Below are positions 24,432-33,280 of a DNA stretch of 64,000 bases, piece after piece (the first letter of the stretch is position 1; the number at the start of each line of letters is the position of its first letter). The stretch is from assembly GCF_019976975.1 (NCBI RefSeq), contig NZ_AP024630.1, positions 4,836,001 to 4,900,000 on the forward strand, written 5' to 3'. The position numbers and the translations under genes were made by a program. This stretch comes from Arthrobacter sp. NtRootA1 (GTDB lineage: Bacteria > Actinomycetota > Actinomycetes > Actinomycetales > Micrococcaceae). The notes below the pieces were generated by a model that saw only the letters and a list, made by a program, of their open reading frames with translations, had not been told where the DNA came from and did not search any database.

Positions 24432-25847
24432 ATGACCACCGTCGATCAGGCGATCCCCATCCGTTCCGAACACGACCTCCTGGGTGACCGGGATGTCCCG
24501 GCAACCGCCTACTGGGGGGTTCACACCCTCAGGGCAATCGAGAACTTCCCCATCACAGGGCAGCCCCTCTCCACCAACCGTCACCTGGTACGTGGCTTGG
24601 CCGCAGTCAAGATGGCTGCAGCCCGGACCAACCACGAGCTCGGCCTTCTGGACGCAGAGCGCGCCGGAGCCATTGAGCAGGCCTGCCAGGACATCATGGA
24701 CGGCAAGCTCCAGGAGCAGTTCATGGTGGACGTGATCCAGGGCGGCGCGGGCACCAGCTCCAACATGAACGCCAACGAGGTCATCGCCAACCGTGCTTTG
24801 GAAATCCTCGGCCACCCCAAGGCCGACTACTCAAAGCTGCACCCGAATGACCACGTCAACCTGAGCCAGTCCACCAACGATGTCTACCCGACCGCGGTGA
24901 ACCTCGCCACGATCTTCTCGGTGAAGGAACTCCTCCTCGCACTGGAAGAGCTGGAGCTCGCGTTTGCTGAAAAGGGCAAGGAATTCCGCACCGTTGTGAA
25001 GATGGGCCGCACCCAGCTTCAGGACGCAGTGCCCATGACCCTGGGCCAGGAGTTCGGCGGATATGCCGTGACCATCGGCGAAGACCGGGCGCGACTGGAC
25101 GAGTCCCACATGCTGATCCACGAGATCAACCTCGGGGCCACCGCCATCGGCACAGGGCTCAACGCCCCGGCCGGATACGCCGATGCCGCGTGCCGGCACC
25201 TGGCCGAAATCACGGGCCTTCCGCTCCTCACTGCAGCCGACCTCATCGAGGCCACCCAGGACGTTGGCGCCTTCGTGCACCTGTCCGGCGTCCTCAAGCG
25301 CGTGGCAGTGAAGCTCTCCAAGATTTGTAACGACCTCCGCCTGCTGTCCTCCGGACCGCGTGCGGGTTTGGGTGAGATCAACCTGCCGGCCGTACAGTCC
25401 GGCTCGTCGATCATGCCCGGCAAGATCAATCCGGTGATCCCGGAAGTGGTCAGCCAGGTGGCGTACGAAGTCATCGGTAACGATGTCACAGTCACCATGG
25501 CCGCGGAGGCGGGCCAGCTTCAGCTGAACGCCTTCGAACCGATCATTGTGCACAGCCTGCACAAGAGCATCTCCCACCTGGAAGCAGCGTGCCGCACCCT
25601 TACGGCACGCTGCGTCCGGGGCATCACAGCAAACACCGAACGGCTACGGCTTACCGTGGAGCAGTCGATCGGTCTCGTCACGGCATTGAACCCCCACATC
25701 GGTTATGCCTCCGCCACGGCCATCGCCCAAGAAGCGTTGGTTACCGGCAAGGGTGTTGCAGAACTCGTCCTGGAGCACGGTCTGCTGACCGCTGCCCAGC
25801 TTGAGGAACTGCTCAGCCCGGAACGTCTGGCAAACCTGAGCAAGTAA
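24432..25847 (+). CDS. aspA: Aspartate ammonia-lyase
   Basis: A 471-residue class II fumarase/aspartase-superfamily enzyme that deaminates L-aspartate to fumarate and ammonia. The superfamily signature GSSIMPGKINP is at residues 324-334; also present are GGAGTSSNMNANEV (105-117), LSQSTNDVYPT (144-154) and MGRTQLQDAVPMTLGQEF. Length is usual for aspartase. ATG 24432 follows AAGGA. It lies third in the regulator-asparaginase-aspartase-permease cluster. Confidence 0.93.
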   Translation: MTTVDQAIPIRSEHDLLGDRDVPATAYWGVHTLRAIENFPITGQPLSTNRHLVRGLAAVKMAAARTNHELGLLDAERAGAIEQACQDIMDGKLQEQFMVDVIQGGAGTSSNMNANEVIANRALEILGHPKADYSKLHPNDHVNLSQSTNDVYPTAVNLATIFSVKELLLALEELELAFAEKGKEFRTVVKMGRTQLQDAVPMTLGQEFGGYAVTIGEDRARLDESHMLIHEINLGATAIGTGLNAPAGYADAACRHLAEITGLPLLTAADLIEATQDVGAFVHLSGVLKRVAVKLSKICNDLRLLSSGPRAGLGEINLPAVQSGSSIMPGKINPVIPEVVSQVAYEVIGNDVTVTMAAEAGQLQLNAFEPIIVHSLHKSISHLEAACRTLTARCVRGITANTERLRLTVEQSIGLVTALNPHIGYASATAIAQEALVTGKGVAELVLEHGLLTAAQLEELLSPERLANLSK

Positions 25848-25989
25848 GCCGAAACCGGCCAGTAAGCCCAGCGGCTCAAGCGAGCCATTTCCGCCCAATG
25901 AGGCACACCCCCACGAGGCCCTGTCCTGCGCTCCGGCCCCCGACCGGCCTCGTGCAGGACACCCCAACAGGACACCCCTAAGGATTCCA

Positions 25990-27501
25990 ATGACCAACCC
26001 ACCCATCACGGACCACACGGTCCCGCCCCAGGCGCACGCCAGCGAGAAAGCCCTCCATACGGAGGACAAGGGCTACCACAAGGATCTCAAGCCCCGCCAG
26101 ATCCAGATGATCGCGATCGGCGGTGCAATCGGCACCGGCCTGTTCCTCGGCGCAGGCGGCCGCCTCAACGCAGCTGGCCCTTCCCTGGTAATCGCGTATG
26201 CCGTTTGTGGCTTCTTCGCATTCCTGATCCTCCGCGCGCTCGGTGAACTCGTTCTCCACCGCCCGTCCTCGGGATCCTTCGTCTCTTACGCCCGTGAGTT
26301 CTTCGGTGAGAAGGCAGCCTTCGTTTCCGGCTGGTTCTACTGGATCAACTGGGCCACCACCACCATCGTGGACATCACAGCAGCGGCGCTGTACATGAAC
26401 TTCTTCGGCAAATACGTCCCTTGGATGGGTGCCGTTCCACAGTGGGCCTGGGCCCTTATCGCCCTGGTCGTGGTCCTCAGCCTGAACCTCGTATCGGTGA
26501 AGGTCTTCGGCGAGCTTGAGTTCTGGTTCGCCATCATCAAGGTGGCCGCACTCGTGGCATTCCTGCTCGTGGGTACATACTTCGTCATCTTCGGCACTCC
26601 AGTTGAGGGCCAGGAAGTCGGCTTCAGCCTCATCACGGACAACGGCGGTATCTTCCCCAACGGCCTGCTCCCCATGATCATCCTCATGCAGGGTGTGCTG
26701 TTCGCATACGCCTCGATCGAACTCGTGGGCACGGCCGCGGGCGAGACTCCCAACCCCGAGAAGATCATGCCCAAGGCCATCAACTCCGTGGTCTTCCGTA
26801 TCGCAGTGTTCTACGTTGGCTCGGTCATCCTGCTGGCACTGCTGCTCCCCTACACCTCATACGAGAAGGGCGTCAGCCCGTTCGTGACGTTCTTCGGTTC
26901 CATCGGCATCCAGGGCGTGGACGTCATCATGAACCTCGTGGTTCTGACCGCCGCGCTGTCCTCGCTGAACGCCGGCCTGTACTCCACCGGCCGCATCCTG
27001 CGCTCCATGTCCGTTGCCGGTTCCGCCCCGAAGTTTGCCCAGCGCATGAACAAGGCTGGTGTCCCCTACGGCGGCATTGCGATCACGGCAGGCGTCTCGC
27101 TCCTCGGCGTTCCCCTGAACTACCTCGTCCCGGCGCAGGCGTTCGAGATCGTCCTGAACGTTGCCTCCGTGGGCATCATCGTCACCTGGGCAACCATCGT
27201 CCTCTGCCAGATGCAGCTCAAGCGCTGGGCAGACAAGGGCTGGCTGAAGCGTCCGTCCTTCCGGATGTTTGGCGCGCCGTACACCGGCTACCTCTCGCTG
27301 TTGTTCCTGGTGGGCGTGCTGGTGATGGTCTTCATCGACTCCCCGCTTACCATGCTGGTCACCGCGATCGCATGCGCACTGATGGTGGTCGGCTGGTACC
27401 TCTGCCGCAAGCAGATCCACGAGCTTGCTGCGACCCGCGACGGCTACACCGGCAGCGCCCCGGTGGTCGCCAACCGCCCCATGCGCGGCGGCGACTCCTA
27501 A
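25990..27501 (+). CDS. ansP: Amino acid permease, AnsP-like (asparagine/aspartate)
   Basis: A 503-residue APC-superfamily permease with about 12 membrane spans. The substrate-site glycine motif GGAIGTGLFLGAG is in the first span; then RALGELVLHRPSSGSFVSYA, and VGTAAGETPNPEKIMPKAIN as in bacterial amino-acid/proton symporters of the AnsP/GabP group. Its place directly after aspartase (142-base gap) argues for asparagine or aspartate uptake. A strong terminator follows at 27520. Confidence 0.88.
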   Translation: MTNPPITDHTVPPQAHASEKALHTEDKGYHKDLKPRQIQMIAIGGAIGTGLFLGAGGRLNAAGPSLVIAYAVCGFFAFLILRALGELVLHRPSSGSFVSYAREFFGEKAAFVSGWFYWINWATTTIVDITAAALYMNFFGKYVPWMGAVPQWAWALIALVVVLSLNLVSVKVFGELEFWFAIIKVAALVAFLLVGTYFVIFGTPVEGQEVGFSLITDNGGIFPNGLLPMIILMQGVLFAYASIELVGTAAGETPNPEKIMPKAINSVVFRIAVFYVGSVILLALLLPYTSYEKGVSPFVTFFGSIGIQGVDVIMNLVVLTAALSSLNAGLYSTGRILRSMSVAGSAPKFAQRMNKAGVPYGGIAITAGVSLLGVPLNYLVPAQAFEIVLNVASVGIIVTWATIVLCQMQLKRWADKGWLKRPSFRMFGAPYTGYLSLLFLVGVLVMVFIDSPLTMLVTAIACALMVVGWYLCRKQIHELAATRDGYTGSAPVVANRPMRGGDS

Positions 27502-27519
27502 CAGGCCCCAAACAACGCC

Positions 27520-27569
27520 CGACGGCGGCACCGGGGTTCCGTAACAACGGAACCTGGGTGCCGCCGTCG
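27520..27569 (+). terminator. Terminator after the amino acid permease gene
   Basis: CGACGGCGGCACC...GGTTCCGT pairs with ACGGAACC...GGTGCCGCCGTCG around a short loop, about 23 pairs with two mismatches. It closes the asparagine operon; no long T-run follows. Confidence 0.65.
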
Positions 27570-27580
27570 TCGGTTAACGA

Positions 27581-27648
27581 ACCCAAGTAAGTAGCAGCAG
27601 ACGCCGTTTTGAGCGCTCAAAAGGGCATCTGCTGCTACCCAGTTGGGT
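27581..27648. repeat. 68-nt palindrome, copy B
   Basis: Exactly the same length and design as the palindrome at 9788-9855: 32-base arms, loop GCGC, ends ACCCAAGTA and CAGTTGGGT, loop-proximal GTTTTGA and TCAAAAG. The middle of the stem differs in sequence from copy A but still pairs, with about five mismatches. Confidence 0.8.
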
Positions 27649-27666
27649 GAGAGCGCGCCTAAGCCA

Positions 27667-27677
27667 AACATCCGATG
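27667..27677. promoter_or_regulatory. Putative fucose-regulator operator, site 1
   Basis: AACATCCGATG 22 bases upstream of the regulator ATG matches sites at 33180-33191 and (reverse strand) near 33247-33257. Suggests autoregulation. Confidence 0.5.
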
Positions 27678-27698
27678 ACTCGCCACTACTATGGATCC

Positions 27699-28370
27699 AT
27701 GGCTGTGACAGATGAGGCGATTGGCAAGATCAAGGACATGCTGATCCGCGGGGAACTCAAGGCCGGCGATCGGCTTCCGCCGGAGAAGGAACTGAGCGAG
27801 CGGCTCGGCCTTTCGCGCAGTTCACTGCGTGAGGCGGTGAAGGCGCTGGAGCTGATCCGCGTGCTCGACGTGCGCCGCGGCGACGGAACCTACGTCACCA
27901 GTCTCGATGCCAAGCTGCTCAACGAAGCCGTGGCATTTGTGGTCGACCTGCATCAGGACCGGTCCATCCTGGAACTCTTTGAGGTCCGACGAATCCTGGA
28001 ACCTGCCACCGCCCACCTCGCTGCGAGCAAGATCAGTCCAGATGAACTCACGGCACTCCGGGCCACCATGGACGGCATCGATGAAAACACCGACGTCGAA
28101 GAGCTCGTAGCCCACGACCTCGAGTTCCACAGCATCATTACCGAAGCCGCGGGGAACGATTACCTCGGCAGCCTGTTGGAGGCCCTGTCCAGCAGCACGG
28201 TTCGTGCCCGGATCTGGCGAGGCCTGACGCAGGAAAAGGCCGTGGCACATACCCTTGCCGAGCACCACGCGATCGCCGACGCCTTGGAACGCGGCGATGC
28301 CGAACTGGTCCGGGCCCTCGTGACTGTCCACATCAGTGGCGTGGAGAACTGGCTGCGGCAGGCGCTCTAG
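27699..28370 (+). CDS. FadR-family regulator of the L-fucose cluster
   Basis: A 223-residue GntR/FadR regulator. The winged helix is at residues 5-70 (GELKAGDRLPPEKELSERLG, LSRSSLREAVKALELIRVLD) and the FCD ligand domain follows, with metal-type residues in AHDLEFHSIITEAAGND and EHHAIADALERGDAELV. The open frame starts at 27675, but that ATG lies inside the operator-like motif; ATG 27699 gives the family N-terminus. It is convergent with the fucose catabolic operon and shares a sequence motif with that operon's divergent promoter, hence the proposed role. Confidence 0.8.
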   Translation: MAVTDEAIGKIKDMLIRGELKAGDRLPPEKELSERLGLSRSSLREAVKALELIRVLDVRRGDGTYVTSLDAKLLNEAVAFVVDLHQDRSILELFEVRRILEPATAHLAASKISPDELTALRATMDGIDENTDVEELVAHDLEFHSIITEAAGNDYLGSLLEALSSSTVRARIWRGLTQEKAVAHTLAEHHAIADALERGDAELVRALVTVHISGVENWLRQAL

Positions 28371-28383
28371 TCCTGGGAAAGCG

Positions 28384-29253
28384 CTAATCCTGTGGAATCG
28401 GCGTAACCGGCAGCCCGTAGGCGCGGATTGCTGTCGCCTCGAGCACGGCATCCTGTTCAGGGACGCTCAGTGAAGACACGAGTTCCAACAACACATCCAA
28501 GGTCCTGCCATAAGGCGCACCCAGTGTGCTGACTGGCCAGTCGCTGCCGATCATCAAGCGATCGGGCCCGAAGGCTTCCAACGCTTCCTCGAACAGTGGC
28601 CGCAACGAATCTGCCGAATACTCCACGTCGGGCAAGTGCAGGCCGGACAATTTGGCCACCGTGTTGGGCAGACGCCCTAGTTCCCGAAAATCAGAGCTCC
28701 AAGCCTCCATCGCAGTCGCGTCCGCAAGGGGTGGCTTGCCGAGGTGATCCAGGACCACGGTCAGCTCAGGAAGTTCCCGGGCGAGCCGCACGGTGGCTCC
28801 CAGGTGACGTGGGAAGGCATCGGGGACGTCGAAGGCCAGGCCGTGCGCGGCAACCAAGGCCAGGGATTCCCGTACCGGGGGCAGGTCGAGGAAGTCGTCG
28901 CGGGGATCATCGTGTACGAGATGCCGGACTCCCCTGAAAACAGAGTGAGCGGTGAAGGCGTCCAAGTGTTCCGCGGCTTGTGTTGGCGAATCCAATTGGA
29001 TCCACCCCACGACGCCGAGCACCCAAGGATGGCGGGCGGCCACGCCGAGCATACTTTGGGTATCGGCAACCGTATCGTCGGCCTGGACCAGCACCGCTCC
29101 CCTGATCCCCGCTTCGGCCAAAACCTCTCCAGCCTCGTCCGAGCCGAAGCTGCGGAACAGCGCACCGTGCTGCGGACCCAGCCATGAGTAGGACCGGGCG
29201 CCTCCGCTAGCAGAGTCGTCCAGATCCCAGAGGTGCAGATGTGCGTCAATCAC
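28384..29253 (-). CDS. L-fucono-lactonase (amidohydrolase family)
   Basis: A 289-residue TIM-barrel amidohydrolase (Amidohydro_2). Metal-site motifs: DAHLHLWD at the N-terminus, VLDHLGKPP in the middle and MIGSDWPV near the C-terminus. Members in this context open L-fucono-1,5-lactone to L-fuconate. The start is GTG 29253, overlapping the stop of the aldo/keto reductase by 8 bases; it is the last gene of the leftward fucose operon. The substrate is inferred from the cluster. Confidence 0.85.
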   Translation of the reverse strand: MIDAHLHLWDLDDSASGGARSYSWLGPQHGALFRSFGSDEAGEVLAEAGIRGAVLVQADDTVADTQSMLGVAARHPWVLGVVGWIQLDSPTQAAEHLDAFTAHSVFRGVRHLVHDDPRDDFLDLPPVRESLALVAAHGLAFDVPDAFPRHLGATVRLARELPELTVVLDHLGKPPLADATAMEAWSSDFRELGRLPNTVAKLSGLHLPDVEYSADSLRPLFEEALEAFGPDRLMIGSDWPVSTLGAPYGRTLDVLLELVSSLSVPEQDAVLEATAIRAYGLPVTPIPQD

Positions 29254-30196
29254 GCCCCAGAGCCTCCAACGCGTCCCACAACTCTTCCGGCACGGATTCC
29301 TGCATACGGTTCGCGTTCGAGGTGACTTGCTCGGGTCTGCTCGCCCCGACAGTCACATTCACCACAGCCGGATGCCGCAACGGAAACTGGAGTGCCGCCG
29401 TCGGAAGTTCAACACCGAAGTCCCGGCAGACCGCCGCAAGTGCCCGAGCACGCTCAACCACTGCACGCGGGGCGCGGTCGTAGTTGTAATGCGCGTCGTC
29501 GGGGACTTCGGGACGGGCCAACAGCCCGGAGTTGTAGACGCCAACATTCACCACGCCGGTGCGGTGCTCCTCGCACCGGTCAAGCAGCGGGACGCCGGGC
29601 TGCTCGAGCAATGTGTAGCGTCCTGCGAGCATGACAAGGTCCAGGTCCGCGGCCTCGACACATTCCAAGGCTGCCTCGGCGGAGTTTGTGCCGACACCGA
29701 TGGCTTTGACCACCCCTTCTTGGCGCAGTTTCTCCAGCGCTGGAAGGGCCTGGGAGATGCCCTTGTGGAGATCGTGGACATCGGGATCGTGGAGGTACGC
29801 GATATCCACATGATCCAAGCCCAGGCGTTCCAAGGAGTCCTCGATGCTCCGTCGGATGCCGGCTTCGGTGAAATCCCATACGCGCCTGCTGGTAGCGGGG
29901 ACGTCGAAGCCCTCGTCGTCCTTTCCCGAGCCGGCATCGGGGTTGGCTTCCAGCAAGCGGCCCACTTTGGTAGAGATGACGAATTCTTCCCGGGGTTTGT
30001 CCCGGAGGACGGCGCCCAATCTCTGCTCAGACAAGCCCAGGCCGTAGTGGGGTGCGGTGTCGAAATAGCGGACTCCTGAATCCCAGGCTGCCAGGACAGT
30101 GGCCAAGGCTTCCCCATCAGGGATGGGCTTGTACAGATTCCCGATGCCGGCCGCACCGAATCCGAGCCGGCCGAGGTTAAGTGGTTCCAGGTTCAT
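29246..30196 (-). CDS. Aldo/keto reductase, probable L-fucose dehydrogenase
   Basis: A 316-residue aldo/keto reductase: VRYFDTAPHYGLGLSEQRLG (Asp, Tyr), EFVISTKVGRLL (Lys) and VDIAYLHDPD (His). It belongs to the D-threo-aldose/L-fucose dehydrogenase type by general sequence and context, oxidising L-fucose to the lactone. ATG 30196 overlaps the mutarotase stop in ATGA and follows GGGAG; an upstream in-frame ATG lacks a site. Overlaps on both sides indicate a tightly coupled operon. Confidence 0.85.
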   Translation of the reverse strand: MNLEPLNLGRLGFGAAGIGNLYKPIPDGEALATVLAAWDSGVRYFDTAPHYGLGLSEQRLGAVLRDKPREEFVISTKVGRLLEANPDAGSGKDDEGFDVPATSRRVWDFTEAGIRRSIEDSLERLGLDHVDIAYLHDPDVHDLHKGISQALPALEKLRQEGVVKAIGVGTNSAEAALECVEAADLDLVMLAGRYTLLEQPGVPLLDRCEEHRTGVVNVGVYNSGLLARPEVPDDAHYNYDRAPRAVVERARALAAVCRDFGVELPTAALQFPLRHPAVVNVTVGASRPEQVTSNANRMQESVPEELWDALEALGRD

Positions 30197-30507
30197 GGCA
30201 GCTCCCATACTTTCTGGATACCCGAATCGTTCCCGGAGTAATCGTCCTGAACCTCAAGGAGTTCGGCCATCCGGGCCTGCCAGGGGACGTTCGCCGGATG
30301 ATCCGCGAGCGCATGCCGCATGGCTTGGTAGTCTTCGACGTCCACCACGTGGAAAAGGTCCAGCCCGCTGCGCCAGATCCGCCAATTCCGTACGCCGGCT
30401 CCTTTGAGGGCTTCAACGAGTTCGGGCGGGATGTTCGCGTGGGCGTGGGCGTATGCCTCTTCGGTTCCAGGCTTGAGGCGGGTGTGGAGGGCGATGCTTT
30501 CAGTCAT
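30193..30507 (-). CDS. L-rhamnose/L-fucose mutarotase family protein
   Basis: A 104-residue small barrel epimerase of the RhaM type (ALHTRLKPGTEEAYAHAHAN; VRNWRIWRSGLDLFHVVDVED). It interconverts alpha and beta anomers of a deoxy-hexose, here presumably L-fucose, to feed the dehydrogenase. ATG 30507 is chosen because GGAGG lies 6-7 bases upstream; ATG 30513 directly abuts that site. It overlaps the fucosidase stop. Confidence 0.85.
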   Translation of the reverse strand: MTESIALHTRLKPGTEEAYAHAHANIPPELVEALKGAGVRNWRIWRSGLDLFHVVDVEDYQAMRHALADHPANVPWQARMAELLEVQDDYSGNDSGIQKVWELP

Positions 30508-31792
30508 TGACATCCTCCGGCTTCAGGAACAGTTCCAGCACGGGCACAGCGACGTCGGGCCGCTGGACCGGGAGCTTGATGGTCAGGGTGCCCGCCGGCT
30601 GGCCCCCGGGTGTCATGTTCATGGCTTGCTGCCCGGGGTCCACCTCTTGGAGGAAGACCTCGGAAGCGTCGTTGAGGAGTCGGGCATACTCCACCTTGCC
30701 TGCCAGGTCCGGGAGATGGACGTATTCAAAGGGCCAGGCAAAGAGGTGCACGTACAGCCGGTCCCCACGCTGGGTGTAGCGGGTATCCGCAGGTGCTGTG
30801 AACTGTGATGTTCCTGCACCGTATATAGACCGGGAGTGCAGTTGCATCCATGCGCCGATCCCCTCGAGGGAGGCGAGAGCCCGGGGGTCGATGCTGCCGC
30901 GGCCTGTTGGGCCTACGTTGAGCAGCAGGTTTCCGCCCTTGGAGACGCCATCCACCAGCATTCGGATGAGCAGGTCCACGGACTTGTAGTTGAGGTTGTC
31001 ACGGTCGTAACCCCAGCTGCCGTTCAACGTCTGGCAGGCCTCCCAACTGACCGGTGCGCCATCCACCATCATGGGACCTGCTGGCTGGTATTGCTCGGGA
31101 GTGACAAAGTCTCCGGGGATACCGAGGCGATCATTGACCACGATGCCCGGTTGGAGTTCCCGCACCATGGCAAGCAGGGTTTCGGAGTCCCAGTCCTTCG
31201 CGCCCTTGCCGCCCCAGAACTCTGCGTGTCCGGTTTCTGCGTAGGAGAAATCGAAGAACAGGTAGTCGATGGTGCCGTAGTTACTGAGGAGCTCACGGAC
31301 CTGGCCATGCAGGTACTCGCGGTAGCGTGCCATATCGCGCCCTGCGTTGAGGCTTTCGACGTCGGTAGCGTTGCGTTGCGGGTGCACGCCATCGATGGTG
31401 AAGTCGGGGTGGTGCCAGTCGATCAGCGAATGGTAGAAACCGACTTTGAGCCCTTCAGCCCGAAGCGCGTCCACGTAGGGCGCGATCAGGTCACGGCCGA
31501 CTGGCGTGTTGGTGGCTTTGTAGTCAGTCAGAGCTGAGTCCCACAGGCAGAAACCGTCGTGATGCTTGGTAGTGAGGACCACGTACTTCATGCCGGCCCT
31601 GCGCGCGGCCCGCGCCCACTCGTTTGGATCGTAGAGATCGGGGTCAAAGCGCCGGAAGTACTTGGCGTACTCCTCCACCGTGGTTTCCTCCCGGTTCATC
31701 ACCCACTCATGGCGTGCCGGTAGGGCGTAGAGGCCCCAATGGACAAACATGCCAAAGCGTGACTCTTCGAACCAAGGTGCGTGCTGGATCAA
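30500..31792 (-). CDS. Alpha-L-fucosidase, GH29, cytoplasmic
   Basis: A 430-residue glycoside hydrolase family 29 enzyme. The N-terminal barrel shows WFEESRFGMFVHWGLYALPA, the conserved KHHDGFCLWDS (76-86) and the probable nucleophile D181 in YLFFDFSYAE; a C-terminal beta domain follows. No signal peptide, so it acts on imported fucosides inside the cell. The start is TTG 31792, overlapping the dehydratase stop (TTGA), with AGGAAGG 8 bases before it. Confidence 0.9.
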   Translation of the reverse strand: MIQHAPWFEESRFGMFVHWGLYALPARHEWVMNREETTVEEYAKYFRRFDPDLYDPNEWARAARRAGMKYVVLTTKHHDGFCLWDSALTDYKATNTPVGRDLIAPYVDALRAEGLKVGFYHSLIDWHHPDFTIDGVHPQRNATDVESLNAGRDMARYREYLHGQVRELLSNYGTIDYLFFDFSYAETGHAEFWGGKGAKDWDSETLLAMVRELQPGIVVNDRLGIPGDFVTPEQYQPAGPMMVDGAPVSWEACQTLNGSWGYDRDNLNYKSVDLLIRMLVDGVSKGGNLLLNVGPTGRGSIDPRALASLEGIGAWMQLHSRSIYGAGTSQFTAPADTRYTQRGDRLYVHLFAWPFEYVHLPDLAGKVEYARLLNDASEVFLQEVDPGQQAMNMTPGGQPAGTLTIKLPVQRPDVAVPVLELFLKPEDVND

Positions 31793-33135
31793 CGGGATAC
31801 CTTCCTGCTCGGATCGGGTGCGTTTCCTGCCGCGCCCGTCCCGGCCCAGACGGGTCCGTCGGGGAAGGCGTATTCGGTCAGTGTTTCACGCACCATTTCG
31901 TTGCCCGCACCAGGAGCCGACGGCGGCCAGTAGGCGCCGCTTCGGACGTCCACGGGTGTGGTGAAGTGCTGGTGCAGATGGTCCACGAACTCGATCGTCC
32001 TGCCTTCCTTTGTCCCTGAAACGGCAACGAAGTCGAACATGGACAGGTGCTGGACAGCCTCGCACAGGCCCACGCCACCGGCATGAGGGCACACCGGCAC
32101 ACCGAATTTGGCGGCCAAGAGCAGGATGGCGATGTTCTCGTTGACGCCTGCAACCCGCGCTGCATCGATCTGCAGGACTTGGAGGGAACCAGCTTGGAGC
32201 ATTTGCTTGAACACCACCCGGTTCTGGACGTGCTCCCCTGTAGCCACAGGGATAGGGTCCACCCCTCGGGCAATGGCCGCGTGCCCCAGGACGTCATCGG
32301 GGCTGGTGGGTTCCTCGATCCAGGCGATGTCATAGGGAGCCAGGTGGGCCATCCAGTCGATTGCTTCCTGGACATCCCAGCGCTGGTTGGCGTCCACCGC
32401 AATCCTGATGTCCGGCCCCACCGCCGCACGGGCAATTCCAACGCGGCGGATATCGTCCTCCAAGGAGGCGCCCACCTTGAGCTTGATCTGCGCAAACCCA
32501 TCGGCCACGGCTTCCTTGGCCAGGCGAGTCAGTTTCTCGTCGCTGTAACCCAGCCAGCCCGGCGTCGTGGTGTAAGCGGGGTAGCCTTCAGCGCGCAGCG
32601 CCACTTTGCGTACTTCCCTGCCCGGCTCCGCTGCCCGGAGGATCGCCAGCGCTTCATCCGGCGTGAGGGCGTCGGTGAGGTATCTGAAGTCCACCAATGC
32701 CACGAGTTCCTCGGGACTCATGTCTGCGAGCAGTTCCCAGAGCGGCAAGCCTGCCCGTTTGGCCTTCAGATCCCAGAGGGCGTTCACCACCGCGCCTATG
32801 GCCATATGCATGACGCCCTTCTCCGGGCCAAGCCAGCGGAGTTGGGAATCGTGGGCCATCAGCTTCCAGGTGGCGCCCATGTCTCCCAGGAGGTCTTCCA
32901 CATTGCGGCCCAGAATGTGGTCCCGGAGTGCGTCGAGGGCTGCCGTCTCAACCTCGTTTCCGCGCCCGATCGTAAACACGAAGCCGTGGCCTTCATGGTC
33001 GTCACCGGCATCGGTGCGAATGATCAGGTATGCGGCTGAATAGTCGGGATCCGGGTTCATGGCATCGGAGCCGTCGAGGTCCTGTGAGGTGGGAAAGCGG
33101 ATATCGAAAGTGTCCACTGCAGTGATGACGCTCAT
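31789..33135 (-). CDS. L-fuconate dehydratase (enolase superfamily)
   Basis: A 448-residue mandelate-racemase-type dehydratase converting L-fuconate to 2-keto-3-deoxy-L-fuconate. Catalytic KxK is at K218/K220 (IKLKVG); metal ligands D248 (VDANQRWD), E274 (WIEEP) and E301 (TGEH); the acid His is H351 (CPHAGGVGLCE). The N-terminal AVDTFDIRFPTSQDLDGSDA and MNPDPDYSAAY are typical of the FucD group. First gene of the leftward operon; divergent from the FAH-family hydrolase across a 145-base promoter region with two operator-like sites. Confidence 0.93.
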   Translation of the reverse strand: MSVITAVDTFDIRFPTSQDLDGSDAMNPDPDYSAAYLIIRTDAGDDHEGHGFVFTIGRGNEVETAALDALRDHILGRNVEDLLGDMGATWKLMAHDSQLRWLGPEKGVMHMAIGAVVNALWDLKAKRAGLPLWELLADMSPEELVALVDFRYLTDALTPDEALAILRAAEPGREVRKVALRAEGYPAYTTTPGWLGYSDEKLTRLAKEAVADGFAQIKLKVGASLEDDIRRVGIARAAVGPDIRIAVDANQRWDVQEAIDWMAHLAPYDIAWIEEPTSPDDVLGHAAIARGVDPIPVATGEHVQNRVVFKQMLQAGSLQVLQIDAARVAGVNENIAILLLAAKFGVPVCPHAGGVGLCEAVQHLSMFDFVAVSGTKEGRTIEFVDHLHQHFTTPVDVRSGAYWPPSAPGAGNEMVRETLTEYAFPDGPVWAGTGAAGNAPDPSRKVSR

Positions 33136-33179
33136 TGCGCTCCTTGCTTGGCAGCTGGCGGTTGATCTAGGTAGAGCTA

Positions 33180-33257
33180 AACATCCGATGTCTACCTTGT
33201 CAATGGGTCACATTTCCGTATTATGTAGTGAAACAGCACACTAGAGCTCGGATGTTA
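33180..33257. promoter_or_regulatory. Divergent fucose promoter region with two operator-like sites
   Basis: ACATCCGATGT at 33181-33191 is a perfect palindrome about a central base. On the other strand AACATCCGAG at about 33248-33257 repeats the core. The same AACATCCGATG is at 27667-27677 in front of the FadR-type regulator. The two sites sit beside the two divergent starts and probably bind that regulator. Confidence 0.6.
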
Positions 33258-33280
33258 GTCCCAAACGCACGGAGGAAGCC

